64,000 bases of DNA from Narthecium ossifragum (taxonomy: Eukaryota; Streptophyta; Magnoliopsida; Dioscoreales; Nartheciaceae), in NCBI GenBank assembly GCA_963920575.1, contig OY986967.1:19634094-19698093 (forward strand), given 5' to 3'. This document shows, piece after piece, positions 23,261-35,204 of the stretch. Below the pieces are notes generated by a model, which saw only the letters and a list, made by a program, of their open reading frames with translations, had not been told where the DNA came from and did no database searches. Both the position numbers and the translations under genes were made by a program. Within the stretch, counting starts at the first letter, position 1. Each line of letters starts with the position of its first letter.

Positions 23261-23613
23261 ATGCAGGATGGCTGCTGTACAAAACTCGAACTCTACTCTA
23301 GAAATTTACATACATGAAGTTTCGGTTTCGATTTGTGTTCGTGTATGGGTCGGAAACAGACCAAAGTATATCCAACATTGGATCCAAATAGATCTCGTAC
23401 CTTTTCAAATTGATTTCGGCGAAACTTCAAATAATTGGAAACAATGCATGCGTTAATTACATGGCAAGAGTAGATGCCCACTAGAATTCATTAATTAATT
23501 AGATTGGCTGTTTCCAGCAACATACTTCCTAGAAGACATTCCATATTTCCATACACAAAGAATACAAAATATACGTCTTTGAGTCGTGACAGGCTCTCCA
23601 AAAGGCATATCTC

Positions 23614-23620
23614 ACCAACC
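23614..23620 (+). promoter_or_regulatory. AC element (ACCAACC) upstream of CAD
   Basis: ACCAACC is the AC-type cis element bound by R2R3-MYB lignin regulators in phenylpropanoid gene promoters. It lies 104 bp before the TATA box and 206 bp before the CAD start codon, the kind of position expected for such a site. Confidence 0.55.
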
Positions 23621-23723
23621 CCGACCCATCTACTCGCCTGTTCAGCCAGTCATCCATCCTTTCCAACCAAGTCAACCACACTCCTCTTCATCCCCACCCA
23701 ACCATAGCCTCTCCCTCTCTCCC

Positions 23724-23731
23724 TATAAATA
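23724..23731 (+). promoter_or_regulatory. TATA box of the CAD gene
   Basis: TATAAATA in a C/T-rich setting, 95 bp before the start codon, which would put the transcript start near 23755-23760 and give a 5' leader of about 65-70 bases. Confidence 0.75.
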
Positions 23732-23825
23732 CCCTCCCAACCCCTGTAGTTATCCTCACCAACATCAAAGAAAGAATACAGATCGAAGCTAGCAGCTAGC
23801 GTATCCTTCTACTCGCCTGAAAGAG

Positions 23826-25362
23826 ATGGCAAGCACCAGCAACGAGAGGTCTATCACAGGATGGGCTGCTAGAGATGCATCTGGGGTCTTATCTCCCTTC
23901 ACCTACAACATCAGGCTAGTACCAAACAAGTAGCTTCTAGTCTTGATCGATGTTGGATTTCAAAATAACTTGAATAACTTGAGAGAGTATACTGATCATG
24001 CAGGGAGACTGGCCCAGAAGATGTCCTGCTCAAGGTTCTCTACTGCGGCGTATGCCACACCGACATTCACCAGATCAAGAACCACCTCGGCATGTCCAAC
24101 TACCCCATGGTTCCTGGGTATGTATGTACACATATAGATATAAACATGTATATCCTGCAATCTTAGCTAGCTTTATCTGTCATGTACATGTCGTCTTGAT
24201 ATGTTGGTGTGACGGTGTCTGTGGCTTGGTGTGCAGGCATGAGGTGGTGGGGGAGGTGGTGGAGGTGGGGTCGGCCGTGACCAAATTCACCGTGGGGGAG
24301 ATGGTCGGATCGGGGTGCATCGTAGGGAGCTGCCGCGAGTGCGCGCCGTGCAAGGGGAACATCGAGCAGTACTGCAACAAGCGCATCTGGTCTTATAATG
24401 ATGTCTACTCCGATGGAAAGCCCACCCAGGGCGGCTTCGCCTCCGCCATGGTCGTCCACCAAAAGTATGCAAACCAAATCTACGTAATTAATTAGAATTA
24501 TTACTCCTTCCTTCTTTCCAAATTTTATGGAAATAGTGCCATAATTGTGCAGCTATTTTTGGTTAACAGCCGATTTCCGTATCTCCGATTAAATTTAGTG
24601 ACATATTGAGTGTAAATATAAACAACAGGTTTGTGGTGAAAATACCTGAAGGACTGGCACTGGAGCAGGCGGCGCCGCTGCTATGCGCCGGGGTGACTGT
24701 CTACAGCCCTCTGACTCACTTCGGCTTCACCGCAAGCGGCCTGCGTGGCGGGATCCTGGGACTCGGCGGCGTTGGCCATATGGGCGTCCAGATAGCCAAG
24801 GCGATGGGCCATCACGTCACGGTCATCAGCTCATCCGACAAGAAGAGGACGGAGGCCATCGATCACCTGAAGGCCGACGCCTACGTCGTGAGCACCGATG
24901 AGGCGCAGATGGCTGCCGCCATGGACTCGCTCGACTACATCATCGACACCGTCCCGGCGTTCCACCCGCTGGAGCCTTACCTCTCCCTCCTCAAGGTCAA
25001 CGGCAAGCTGATCGTCACCGGTGTGATCAACCAGCCGTTGCAATTCCTCAGCCCCGTGATCATGCTGGGTGAGTGCTTGCACATCTATGTTGGCCACTAC
25101 CAAGATGGGGGTTTTGCAAGATCTAATATATATATATATGTATGCTTGATTGCATGCAGGGAGGAAGTCGATTGCGGGGACATTCATAGGAAGCATGGAT
25201 GAGACGCAGGAGATGCTGGACTTCTGCGCGAAGAAGGGTCTTACGTCCATGATTGAGGTGGTGAAGATGGAGTACGTGAACGAGGCGATGGAGAGGCTGG
25301 AGCGCAATGACGTCCGGTATCGGTTTGTGGTGGATGTCGCCGGAAGCGGCCTCGATAAGTGA
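23826..25362 (+). CDS. CAD: Cinnamyl alcohol dehydrogenase, 357 aa, five exons
   Basis: Exons: 23826-23914, 24004-24117, 24237-24464, 24629-25068, 25160-25362, summing to 1074 nt. The protein is a zinc-dependent medium-chain dehydrogenase that reduces hydroxycinnamaldehydes to monolignols with NADPH in the cytosol, the last step before lignin polymerisation. Visible: GHE at 68-70, catalytic zinc ligands Cys47, His69 and Cys163, structural zinc cysteines 100, 103, 106 and 114, Trp119 in IWSYNDVY, and GLGGVG at 188-193. Numbering coincides with Arabidopsis CAD5 as I recall it, supporting the exon joins and a bona fide lignin-type CAD rather than a distant paralogue. Introns 2-4 are GT-AG; intron 1 appears to be GC-AG. 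No stop or frameshift is seen. A MITE lies four bases after the stop codon. Confidence 0.93.
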
Positions 25363-25366
25363 TTAA

Positions 25367-26129
25367 GGGGGCGTTTGATTGCGTGAATTGTTAGTGTAGG
25401 TGCATCGTGGGATGCATGCATCGGGCATCTGATTGTGGTGTTTGGTTTGTCTTTGGTATCATATGATGTAACATTATTTACATAATGTTTACATTAAAAT
25501 AATATATATATATATATATTATTCGTATAATTTTCATATAATGATGCAATAAAATTAAATTTTATATTATTCATATAATGTTCACATAATGATGCAATAA
25601 AGTTAAATATAATATACATATTAAAATATTATATTATTTTAATCTCAATAATATATATATATATTATATCTCAATAATATACATATACTATTCATATAAA
25701 GTTCACATAATGATGAAATAAAGTTAAATTTAATATATATTAAAATATTATATTATTTTAATCTCAATGATATATATATATTATTGATATAATACTGTGA
25801 ATATATATATTAAAATTTTATTATATTAGATTTGGTTTGCCTTTGGGTCAGTGTCGGGTTCGCCGGTGAAAGCTCGCGCGAGGGTGCATCGTATGAAACA
25901 ACCATTTTGACTGTTTTATATGATACACGAAATCGACTAAAAATGCATAGTGCGATGCATGCGTCGCGCGATGCGTCATGCAAACCAAACGACGGTGGAT
26001 CAGAGTTTCAGGGTGCATCGCTCGATGCACCCTGCAAACCAAACAGGGGATTGGTGCATCAGGGGATTGGTGCATCAGGGTGCATCACATGATGGGATAC
26101 ACCCTGATGCACCCTAATCAAACATGCCT
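25367..26129. mobile_element. Tourist/PIF-like MITE (763 bp) in the CAD 3' region
   Basis: Flanked by TAA on both sides (25364-25366 and 26130-26132). Ends are GGGGGCGTTTGATT and, inverted, AGGCATGTTTGATT, typical of PIF/Harbinger MITEs. The outer parts are dense in GGTGCATC/GATGCACC words that pair across the element. The centre is an AT-rich block (25495-25800) with repeated CATATAATG and AATATATATA words. No coding sequence. Confidence 0.75.
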
Positions 26130-26384
26130 TAAGCTAGCATTCCATTTTTCTTTGATGGAGGCGAAGTACCAGAACAGGGATCGATCCCATAAAATAATTT
26201 ATCCATTGTTGGTCTGTTTGTACGTGTTTGGCAAACATGTTGTCTCTTTTGAGCTTGATTATTTGTTTGTAGAATTCCTCGCAATGATCTGCTGTAATTT
26301 TGTAGAAGAAGTGGGATCTTGGACTGAGTGAATTGCCCAACTTTATTTTTATTTTTATTTAACATGTCTTTTCAACATGCGAAT

Positions 26385-27765
26385 TGATCGTTAGCAAAAC
26401 GTGCGGTTAAAATGCAACAAACTTCAATCAAAATATAATTATTATCCAATCACTATCCTATAGAATAGATTAGTGGTGAAGTCCTGAGTCGATTTACAGG
26501 GAAAATCGTTAGAAACATAAATCAATTCTAAAAACCCTAAATTTAAGCAAAAAGAATCAAAGATTGAATTTAATTATCTGAACTGACTAAGAAAAGAAAT
26601 AAAAAGTTGATTGATTCGAATTAATGAAGTAGTTACTTAGAAATTACTTAGTACATCATAGTTTCGTTATTAGTCTTCTTTAGTTATCATTTTGTTCCCT
26701 TCTCTCAACATTATGGATCATATGGCTAAAAGATCATATGAATCCCTAAAAGAAAGTTAATGTTCCCAACGGCATAACCTATTTTCGCTTTGTATAAATT
26801 GTCTTCGGTTCTATGATTACCTTAAGTTATACTACTTCTAATAATCTTGGTACAATATATCTTCGCTAAGCATAACCTATCTCAAAGGCAAACCAAAAAT
26901 TTCATGAAAACCATCTTATAAATATGTACAAACAATCACAAAAAGCTTGCACGACTGAAAGTACTTTAAGAGAGCTCTGCTCCTTCAAATCTGTAATCAA
27001 TAAAACCGTATTTACGAGATCATGTATTGGGAAGTTCACAAAAATCAAACTAAAGAAAGACCAAAACTAAACTAGGATTTGATGAGATCCCTAAGTACAA
27101 GAAGTTAGCCACTCAGCTTGTGAATAAAGGCCATCGGATCTGGGAAGAAAGGCGTCGTCGTCCGCACCCTCACCATCTACTCTTTCTCTTTCCAAAGATT
27201 ATCAAAAAGATGATAAACTCGGCCTCGAATAACCTTATTTGTAGCTGCAACCCCTTAACCTCAAAATTATGAATCATAACTGGAGCTAAACTCCAAATTT
27301 CCTATTTTCCATATTGATGATGTCAACGGAGAAATCGATCGGACTCAAAACCGATAGATCGGCCATGTCAGCTTGACCGAGTCGATTAGCTGCCACGTCA
27401 TTAATTGATTTTTTCAGCTTTTCAAATTTCAGCTTTTAGAAATCTGACTTTGTTTCAAAAGTGGCGCCAATATATATGGAATCTCATAAAAGTCTTCAAC
27501 ATTAAAGTTGTAGATCTTGAAATCTTCTTTCATCTACCAGATTGTAAGGATTTTTCGAGTTTCTAATGAATTTTGGTGATTTATTTACATTCAGTCGACG
27601 AAACAGTCTGTTTGCAGAATTTAATGATTTTTGACCGAATTTCTTGTATTTATTCTCAAATCCTACTTCAACCTAAAATCAAATAATAAAATATCAAATA
27701 CACCCACTCTTAGGCTAACAAATGTAATTTAACGGGTTTCATTATGCATAATTTATGACTCGTCA
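26385..27765 (-). repeat. 3' LTR of the A2 Athila-like element
   Basis: 1381 bp. On the minus strand it starts TGACGAGTCATAAATT straight after the polypurine tract AGTTGGGGGAG and ends CGATCA. The part at 27121-27765 matches 35205-35866. The middle contains two GATCGAT-like words (27333-27360). Confidence 0.82.
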
Positions 27766-29384
27766 CTCCCCCAACTTACACTTTGTTAGTTCTCGAGCAA
27801 AGAAAAGATAAATAAGAAAACAATAAATCTAATTAGCTACTTTCATAGGTCTCACGATTGCACTTGGCATATGCAACAAGCCTTTATACCCCTAGGTTAT
27901 TCAAGTAGACGAGTTATAGTCTCGTGAGGGTTTGTAGTGATGTTACCCACAAACATCTATTCAACCTTTAATTATACAATTAAAAATCAATTACAATATT
28001 CAATAACTCTAATGCATGAAATAGAAATAATATCCATGAATTTATTCTTCTACCCATAGTAAGATAAAACAATAGCAAATCAATGCATGCCAAACACCAT
28101 TCCAACACTTCAACATATTTAACCAAAATTAGGAACAACTCCAACAATCCAAGTATGTGAAAAGAGTTCCACATGTCTCAGAGTATCAATTATATCCTAA
28201 CACTTCAACCATTCAAGAATACGAACTTAGCCAAGTACATATTTTCATTCACCACTTTGCTATCTCTTTTTTTTCATGACATCTGCAATGTTATGATTTC
28301 TTAGACTTTCTTCATGGTCCATGCAATGAGGTTCAAGCCAGTGACTCTCAAACCAGATAGCTTTAGGGCACTAAGTGTAGAACACCCTTCAGACTCTAAT
28401 GCTCAAACCATGAAGGTTATAATTCATAACTAGTCATTTTTTTTCAGGAATTTCAACTATTTTATGTGAATAACACACCTTATTAGGCACCTTGCTCGCT
28501 TACTAAGTATGAAAACATATAAAGCTCTCTTTTTTTTCAATTGTATACTTTTATGTAATATGGCATAAAGGCATAAATTCATCATAGTATCATGCTTAGA
28601 ATCTAATATCAACTCATCAACATGTAAAAGTGTGCATCTGTATTAGGATAAGTCAAGTCATCCTTAATTCATGACAAAAGTGTTGAAGTATAGATCAATG
28701 TCATGAATAACATAAATTTAACTCTCTTATATCATAGATGAGAATTAGAATGAATCATAAAGTATGTCTCTAAGTCAAGCATCTTTCATCAATAAATATC
28801 ATAATTTAATTCTCATGACATAACTCAAGGGTGTATAATATCTTTCATCAATAAATATCATAATTTAATTCTCATGACATAACTCAAGGGTGTATAATAT
28901 CGACTATCAGAAAAAATATGAGCATCAAATCATAAATGCTACCACAACTTAAATGTAGTTGTCCTTAATTACACTAAGTTATAAAAGTAGAGTAAAAAAT
29001 AAAGGGTAGAGATAACCATAATGAAAGCTCTAAAATTATTTCTCTCTCTTGCAATTTAAGCTTAGCAAGCCTCCACCAATAACAATGAATTATATCCTAC
29101 TAATCATGTCCCGTACCTCAAGGCTAAACAAGTGAAGCACATAAAAATATTCCAATGATAAACCATATAGAACAAGAGGTACAGTGAATGCAAATTTCCC
29201 CAAAAAGGTAGACACCACCCACATCTAATCGAAACCCAAATATGGTCACCCCTGCCAATAAAAGAAGTACACTTCCAAAAGATCAAGATAATTATCAAAG
29301 AATTGTACCAGAAGAATACAAAAGGCACTAAATTCATGAGATTTTTTGGCATAATGTCCTTTTCATGTCATGGCATATCGAACC
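27766..29384 (-). other. Non-coding 3' internal region of the A2 element
   Basis: AT-rich, no coding sequence. It starts with the polypurine tract. A perfect 59-bp tandem duplication lies at 28782-28899. Nothing else was recognised. Confidence 0.65.
28782..28899. repeat. Perfect 59-bp tandem duplication
   Basis: Units 28782-28840 and 28841-28899 look identical base for base, so the event is young compared with the surrounding decay, or an assembly artefact. Confidence 0.9.
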
Positions 29385-30177
29385 TGTCACACCCCAACCC
29401 ATAAAACCCATACAGATCGAGGCGTGAGCCAACTAAACGTGTTTCTAAAAAATTTCGGTAGTCTCCTTTATAATTTATCAGTTTGAACCATGTACAATCA
29501 TAATCTTTTCAAAATAAACATATTTGCATCGCCAATAGGCGCGGCAATTATAAATACGCTACAAGTTTGAACAATTTGATCTCGAAGGTAGAAGTGTACA
29601 TTTACAACTGATTCAACTATTACAAAATTCAATTTAAACATTTAAAGAGAACTCAGGATTTATATTAATAACTATTACAAACTTTTTCAAATACAACTGA
29701 ATTAAGATTCGTACAATTCTATCATCAAGTAAATCAAATTATACATCAATTTATTGATCACAATATAAACTATAAGGAAACCTATGTAAAACTCCTCGAA
29801 GCTCCAAATCCTCGACCACATCGAACATGTCACGCCATCTTCTAGAAGATCACATGAAAAGAAGGAACTGCATCGCTAATGCAGCCCGGGTAGGGTGCGC
29901 AATAATGCTCAGTAGGGTTCTACTTTGCGGCACACTCAAGGACAGGGAAAACTGTAACTGTCTCGTCTCTGTCCAATCCTAAGGTATGGTATGAACAAGG
30001 CTGGACAAGGGTCACACATCCCCAAGCGCCCCTCTACATATCAGGGAAGGACACGGGACAAGTGCATCTCCCGTGCACTCCTACGTCTACAACCCTCTCA
30101 ATAAGATAACAACCATTGCCCTTAACAATTGACGCAGAGAACGATACGACCTCTACACCACAATCCACGATTCGGAT

Positions 30178-30181
<4 letters not shown>

Positions 30182-30229
<48 letters not shown>

Positions 30230-30236
30230 GAATTAT
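30182..30236. repeat. (AT)n microsatellite at a transposon border
   Basis: An uninterrupted AT dinucleotide run directly next to the TIR element at 30237. The right border has (TC)n followed by (TA)n at 32863-32888. Confidence 0.97.
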
Positions 30237-30411
30237 CTAGAGCAAACCAGTTCTCTAAGTCTTGTAGGGAGAACTAGTTTGTGGACCGTCCGATCCCCAT
30301 CGGACGGTCATGATCAGATCATGACTTAATTCCCCCCATCCAGCCCCCTCCCCCCTATCCAGTTCCAGCCCCCCCCCCCCGATCCCATGCCCTAAGCGCC
30401 GCCGCCGTCCC

Positions 30412-30585
30412 GAGCTTCTTCGCCATAGCCTCCCCCAAGAGCCCAAGCTTCTTCGCCACCGCCTCCCCCAAGCTTCTTCGCCACCGCCCCCCCGAGCTCG
30501 AGCTTCTTCGCCATCGCCTCCCCCGAGCCCGAGCTTCTTCACCACCGCCTCCCTCGAGTCCGAGCTTCTTTGCCACCGCCGCACC
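30412..30585. repeat. GC-rich minisatellite inside the TIR element
   Basis: About six degenerate units built on AGCTTCTTCGCCACCGCC plus a C-rich spacer. Minus-strand frames through it give Gly/Glu/Ala-Arg repeats, which I do not regard as a gene. Confidence 0.75.
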
Positions 30586-30611
30586 CCATCCACCCTCGCA
30601 GCTCCTGCCAT

Positions 30612-32348
30612 TGCTGAATAAATTTTATATCTCACAAGTATACGAATCGGTACAATCAGTATAGTAGCAAGACGAGTATCGTACCCACAGAGATTTGTAA
30701 AAATTATTAGATTGAAACGCTAAAGAACAGAAAAGAAAGAAAATAAGGAAGGGAAAATAAGAAATATGAAGTCTCGAAAATAGATGATCTAGTAACGAAA
30801 TAAGAAAACGATGGAAATATGATGGATGAATACTAAGGTTCCGATTTCACCATAACATCCTCATTCTAGGCATTAAATCAATCAAGATCTCAGTTTAATT
30901 CCAAGGGCTCGCTCTTCCGGTATGATGATCCGTTCGATCGCGGTCTTCACCAAGTACCCCCAATTAACCCTAGTTAATGAACCCATAACTAAGTGTTAAC
31001 CAAGAATCCATTAAGTTCTGAAGAACAATTAAGAACCAAGAAGTGTCTTAGCTTGAACCCGGCTTCGACGAAATCTCATTCATTCATAGATCCTGCAAGA
31101 TTAGGGAATGAGCCCTCGCCCAATCTCACATAACATAATCTATAATACTACTATTGGCCAGATAAAGGTATTTAAGATCTCACTCATAATAATGAATGAA
31201 ACAAGGAAAATAAACTGATTAAATAATCATGATCCAATAACATAGAATGATTCAGTTAGGCTACATCGGTTCCTTAGCAAATGGATTAGCCACTCATGTT
31301 CATAACAACAACCAAGATATTCATAAGAAAGATAAGAAAGAAAAACCCTAGATCTTCGTGCGGTCTTCTCCCCTCTTTCCGGCCTTCAAAACCCCCCCAA
31401 TAGTGCTGGCTAACCTCCTCCATAAGTCTTGGACGACTTCCTTAAATACCGGTAAGAAACCCTAGGTTTTATTTCAACCATTGGATCAAATCTGGTCCGT
31501 TCGTTTTCAGGTCATCCGACAAAGGATCGATCTTCTTTAGAATAAAGATCGATCTTCTTTAGGATAAAGATCGATCTTCTTTCTTTTCTCAATTTTTGTA
31601 ACCTGTTCGCCCCGACTAAGATCGATTTCTTTAAGGAAAGGATCGATCTTCTTTCTCTGTAGACTAGGTTTTTTCCAACAAGCCCAGGTTCAGATAAATC
31701 TTTTTCAAAGAAGAGATCGATCTCTTTCATCAATTGTTGAAGACGCCCACAAAGATCGATCTTCCTAGTAAAGAAGATCAATCTTTTATTCCAACTTTCT
31801 TGTTTTCGCTCACGGTCGATCTTCGTATGGACCCTGCGAAGTATTTTCTTTGACAGAGGCTGACGGTCGATGCCACGGTCGACCGTGAGAATTTTTGGGC
31901 GCGACGGTCGATGCGACGATTGACCGTGGGTCTTTTTTCATCTCTGCATGCATAAGAGATCGATCTTTTATTTAAGGAAGATTGATCTTTTATTTCCCGC
32001 ATCTTTCTTCTGCTATTCCGCCCTGCGCACTGGTACGAAAAACACTGTAACTTCCTCTATGCAGCTCCAAATCACGAACCGTAAAATTCTCCCGGAACTA
32101 GACTTCAAGATCTTTCTAAAAGTGTATGGCACATCATCTGGTTCTTCATGAGCAGGTACAGTTTAATCTTTCAAGTTTATTCATGTAATCTTTTCAGCTT
32201 CTTTGCTCCTTTTCCCTGCATTTTTCAAACAACTATGTGAAGCAACATATAGATATAAAAATAGTAATAAAGATATTGATTAAGGATAATAATCTAACAA
32301 TTGAGATGGTTATAAGGCTGTTCAGAGTGCACTTTCATGCACTCATCA
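30612..32348 (-). mobile_element. Solo Athila LTR (subfamily A1)
   Basis: Reverse-strand homologue of the LTR at 6072-7579: starts TGCTGAATAAATTTTATATC and ends CACTTTCATGCACTCATCA. Flanks GCCAT (30607-30611) and ACCAT (32349-32353) differ by one base. It contains GATCGATC doublets at 31526/31548/31569, 31620/31641 and about 31692/31715. No internal sequence, so it is a solo LTR. Confidence 0.9.
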
Positions 32349-34711
32349 ACCATCTCCGTCGACTTACTCCTATCCTGATCCCCATCGCTGCCGCCCCTAT
32401 TCCGTCGATCACCACCACACCCTGTTTAGATTTCTGCTATTTTGCGTAGGGCACGGGAGATGGAGGGTGGACGGCGCCGACGCTGGGAGATGGTGGAGGG
32501 TGGATGGCGGCGGTACTTAGGGCACGAGAGATGGTGGAGGTTGGACGGCGGCGACACTTAGAGCACGGGAGATCGCGATCGACTGGATGGGAGGGTGTGA
32601 GTGGAGAGGGGGGGGGGGGGGGCGAGGTCGAGGGTGGATGGGGCGAGGGAGGCCGGGGCAAGGTCGTTGGCGGCGAGCTGACGGCGATGTCGAAGAAGCT
32701 CACCGGAGGCGGTGGTGAAGAAGCTCACCGGAGGCGGTGGCGAAGGGCTGGATGGGGGGGATTAAGTCATGATCTGATCATGACCACCCGATGAGGATCG
32801 GACGGTCCACAAACCAGTTCTCCCTACAAGACTTAGAGAACTGGTTTGCTCTAGATAATTCCTCTCTCTCTCTCTCTATATATATATAGCAACCTTGATC
32901 AACACAAGATTACAACAACACAATCTCGCCCTAATCCTCCTACCCATTCCTCGGTCCTAGAGCTAGATCCGAGCTACCCGAGACTTGGATCGGCGATCGA
33001 GCCCATCGCTCGCACTTAGCCTTAATGTTTCTAATGCATACAACATGTATGGGCCTATTCACGCAACTAGGCCGAGGTGTCTCTATATGCCAAATCATCA
33101 AATGACTGTTCAACATATGTATACATACACTATGGCAACAAGACAACGAGATAAAAGCAAAAATGTACATGGGCCACAACATCCAACAAGAGAATAAAAT
33201 TACACAACCACCAATTCCATTCAACACAATGGGCACACCTTCGGCCCAATTAAATCTAAACATTCCCAAAGGGCATCACTCCTTTGGTTAACCCACAAAT
33301 AAAATAAAAATGGGCACACCACCGACCCTAGGCTTGAACAGGATATAAGAATATACAACTGGCATAATTGACACAAGAATACGAGAATTGAATAGGGGAA
33401 GGGACAAATCGCGTTAACGAACATCGATTAGCATTAATTACAAGAAAACAACAAAATTTGACATAGAACTAAATTGAAGGATTACATCTAAGTCAAACAA
33501 TTATACAAAATCAATTCGACATAAATAAAGGGAATCCCACTGCAGCAAAGAAAACAATCCGACAACCACCTCGAGTGCACACTCGAAACTCACCAGTTTC
33601 AAAGAACACAAACATGTCAGTCAGTGCTAATGCCCGACGGCCATCCAATCCAAAAACAGAGAAACCTGACGGGTATAACAATTCAAAAGAAATACCATTT
33701 ATAACCAGTTGATCCAGAAGAAAAATCCGACAGTCAAAAGCAGGGGAAGGGTAAAGGAACGCAGCTGACATGCATGCCGGAGCTAAAGGGAGCAGAGAAC
33801 CACAGAGGAGGAAATCTCATTGAAACCCAAACACCTCAAGCAATCCAATCAAACTATGAAACTCAACTATCACCAGTAAAACTCGCGACAGAACAGGAAA
33901 GAAGTCGGAAGAGGGTCTCAGGCGTCCGGTCAAGGAGGATGGCTGGGTAGGGATACCTCAAGTACCCAGCCAAGCAGAGGGCCGGGGGACAACCTCACTG
34001 CCATGCCACCGAGCAAGAGCTAGGGAGAGATCCCAACTATCCATTAGCCAAAAACAGGGGAAGGAAAAAACCATAAAAACCAAGGATTCACATCACTGTC
34101 GCAAGGAAGCAATCAACCATCAACTTGCATGCACACCAAACAATTCCATATCAAACACCAACAAACGGCTGGCAATCGAAGAACAGAGGAAGGAAAACCA
34201 TGGAAAACCGGTGATCTAAGCCATTACAGCAAGTGAGGAGAGATAACATCATAAAATCCTAAGCTAACAAGCATCTGGAGGTGCAGTAAGAAGAGCTAGC
34301 ATGCATTGAGATCATCAGGGTAACAAACAAATCAACCAACCAGTCAAGGGAACCACGGAATCATGCATCCAACCAACCCTAGAGGCCTAATCAAGGATTA
34401 GGGTAGGAATCCCCACCTCTGGGCGTCAAGATCTCGTCCTTCCTCTTCTTCTCCAGCCGTGACAGTCGTCGCCGTCTCCAAGCTCTCTGTCGATCACAAT
34501 CTCCTTCGGCCGCGGTCTTCTCTGATCACCGTCACCCCCCCATCTCTCTAGTCACCACCTCCTCCGACCACGATCGCCGCTGGTGGTCTCTCTGTCTCTC
34601 TCTCTCCCCAGATCGGGTCGCCGCTCTCTTCTCCCCTCTTACCTCGATCGCGGCCATCTCTCTCTCTCTCTCTCGTGATCCCAACCAAAGCCCTAACAGG
34701 TAAACGGGTAA

Positions 34712-34730
34712 GGGGGGGGGGGGGGGGGGG
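34712..34730 (+). repeat. 19-G homopolymer
   Basis: An uninterrupted run of G in the solo LTR, just after CT-repeat blocks (34650-34675). It could form a G-quadruplex and is a likely site of sequencing length error. Confidence 0.95.
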
Positions 34731-35204
34731 TTTAGGGGTTTATATATGATCGCTCGATCATGAATCCTGTCCGTTTGATCAGCCTTAGCTAATCACAGCC
34801 ACTCAAATCCCAATCTTTGTGATCTAACTTAGATCCTCAGATCTATAGTACTCCTAATGATTTAATCAATCACATACATCATTACAAGGCTGTGTGTGCA
34901 TTACGTATGTGTGAAACCACCTCCGCCTAGGGTAATTTACCAAATTACCCTTGGAGGCCCAACGATCAAGGGCGATCACGAAGTAAGGCCGACCGGGCCA
35001 AACAAACTGAACCAGACCCTCGACCTACGCGGTTGGACCGGGTTGGGGGTATGGGTCCTCACGGAACATATACAAGCATTCATAACGAAGAATATATAAT
35101 ATGTACAAGAAAGCATTAAATGATATCAAACAAACTAGCAGTACATCAAATTATCCATGCAAAGCACCAAACTAATCATTATCCATATAACTATCTGTCC
35201 CCTC

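Larger units (their letters stand above)
30237..32864. mobile_element. Long-TIR non-autonomous DNA element in a TA microsatellite
   Basis: Inverted repeats of about 105-115 bp, nearly identical: left 30237-30343 starts GAGGAATTATCTAGAGC, and right 32750-32864 is its inverse. Without the nested Athila LTR the element is about 0.9 kb. Insertion in TA repeats recalls microsatellite-targeting elements such as rice Micron, but the family is unknown to me. The interior is GC-rich: a 25-35-bp minisatellite on the left (30412-30585, AGCTTCTTCGCCACCGCC units) and GGAGGCGGTGG repeats on the right (32700-32745). No transposase is present. Confidence 0.82.
29385..35063 (-). mobile_element. Solo Tekay-type LTR, interrupted by a nested TIR element
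   Basis: Left end TGTCACACCCCAACCC and right end GGGTCCTCACG are the two reverse-complemented LTR ends of the Tekay group. Flanks GAACC (29380-29384) and GAACA (35064-35068) agree in four of five. Without the nested element (30237-32864) the LTR is about 3 kb. It has the LTR-group landmarks in order: GCAGCCCGGGTAGG (about 29881), CCTAGAGCTAGATCCGAG (about 32956), and the GTGTGTGCATTACG block (about 34891). Long C/T-rich stretches and a 19-G run (34712-34730) lie near the right end. No coding sequence is supported. Confidence 0.8.

Noticed and set aside
24163..24477. Minus-strand frame opposite CAD exon 3
   Set aside because: A shadow of the CAD coding sequence; the + strand has family motifs and splice sites.
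24831..25421. Minus-strand frame of about 196 codons opposite CAD exons 4-5
   Set aside because: It crosses real CAD introns and runs into the MITE; no recognisable motif.
26329..26384. A2 LTR end at 26334 with perfect TGAAT duplication
   Set aside because: The LTR ending at 613 finishes in CGATCA, which corresponds to 26385; the extra 51 bp show no LTR homology.
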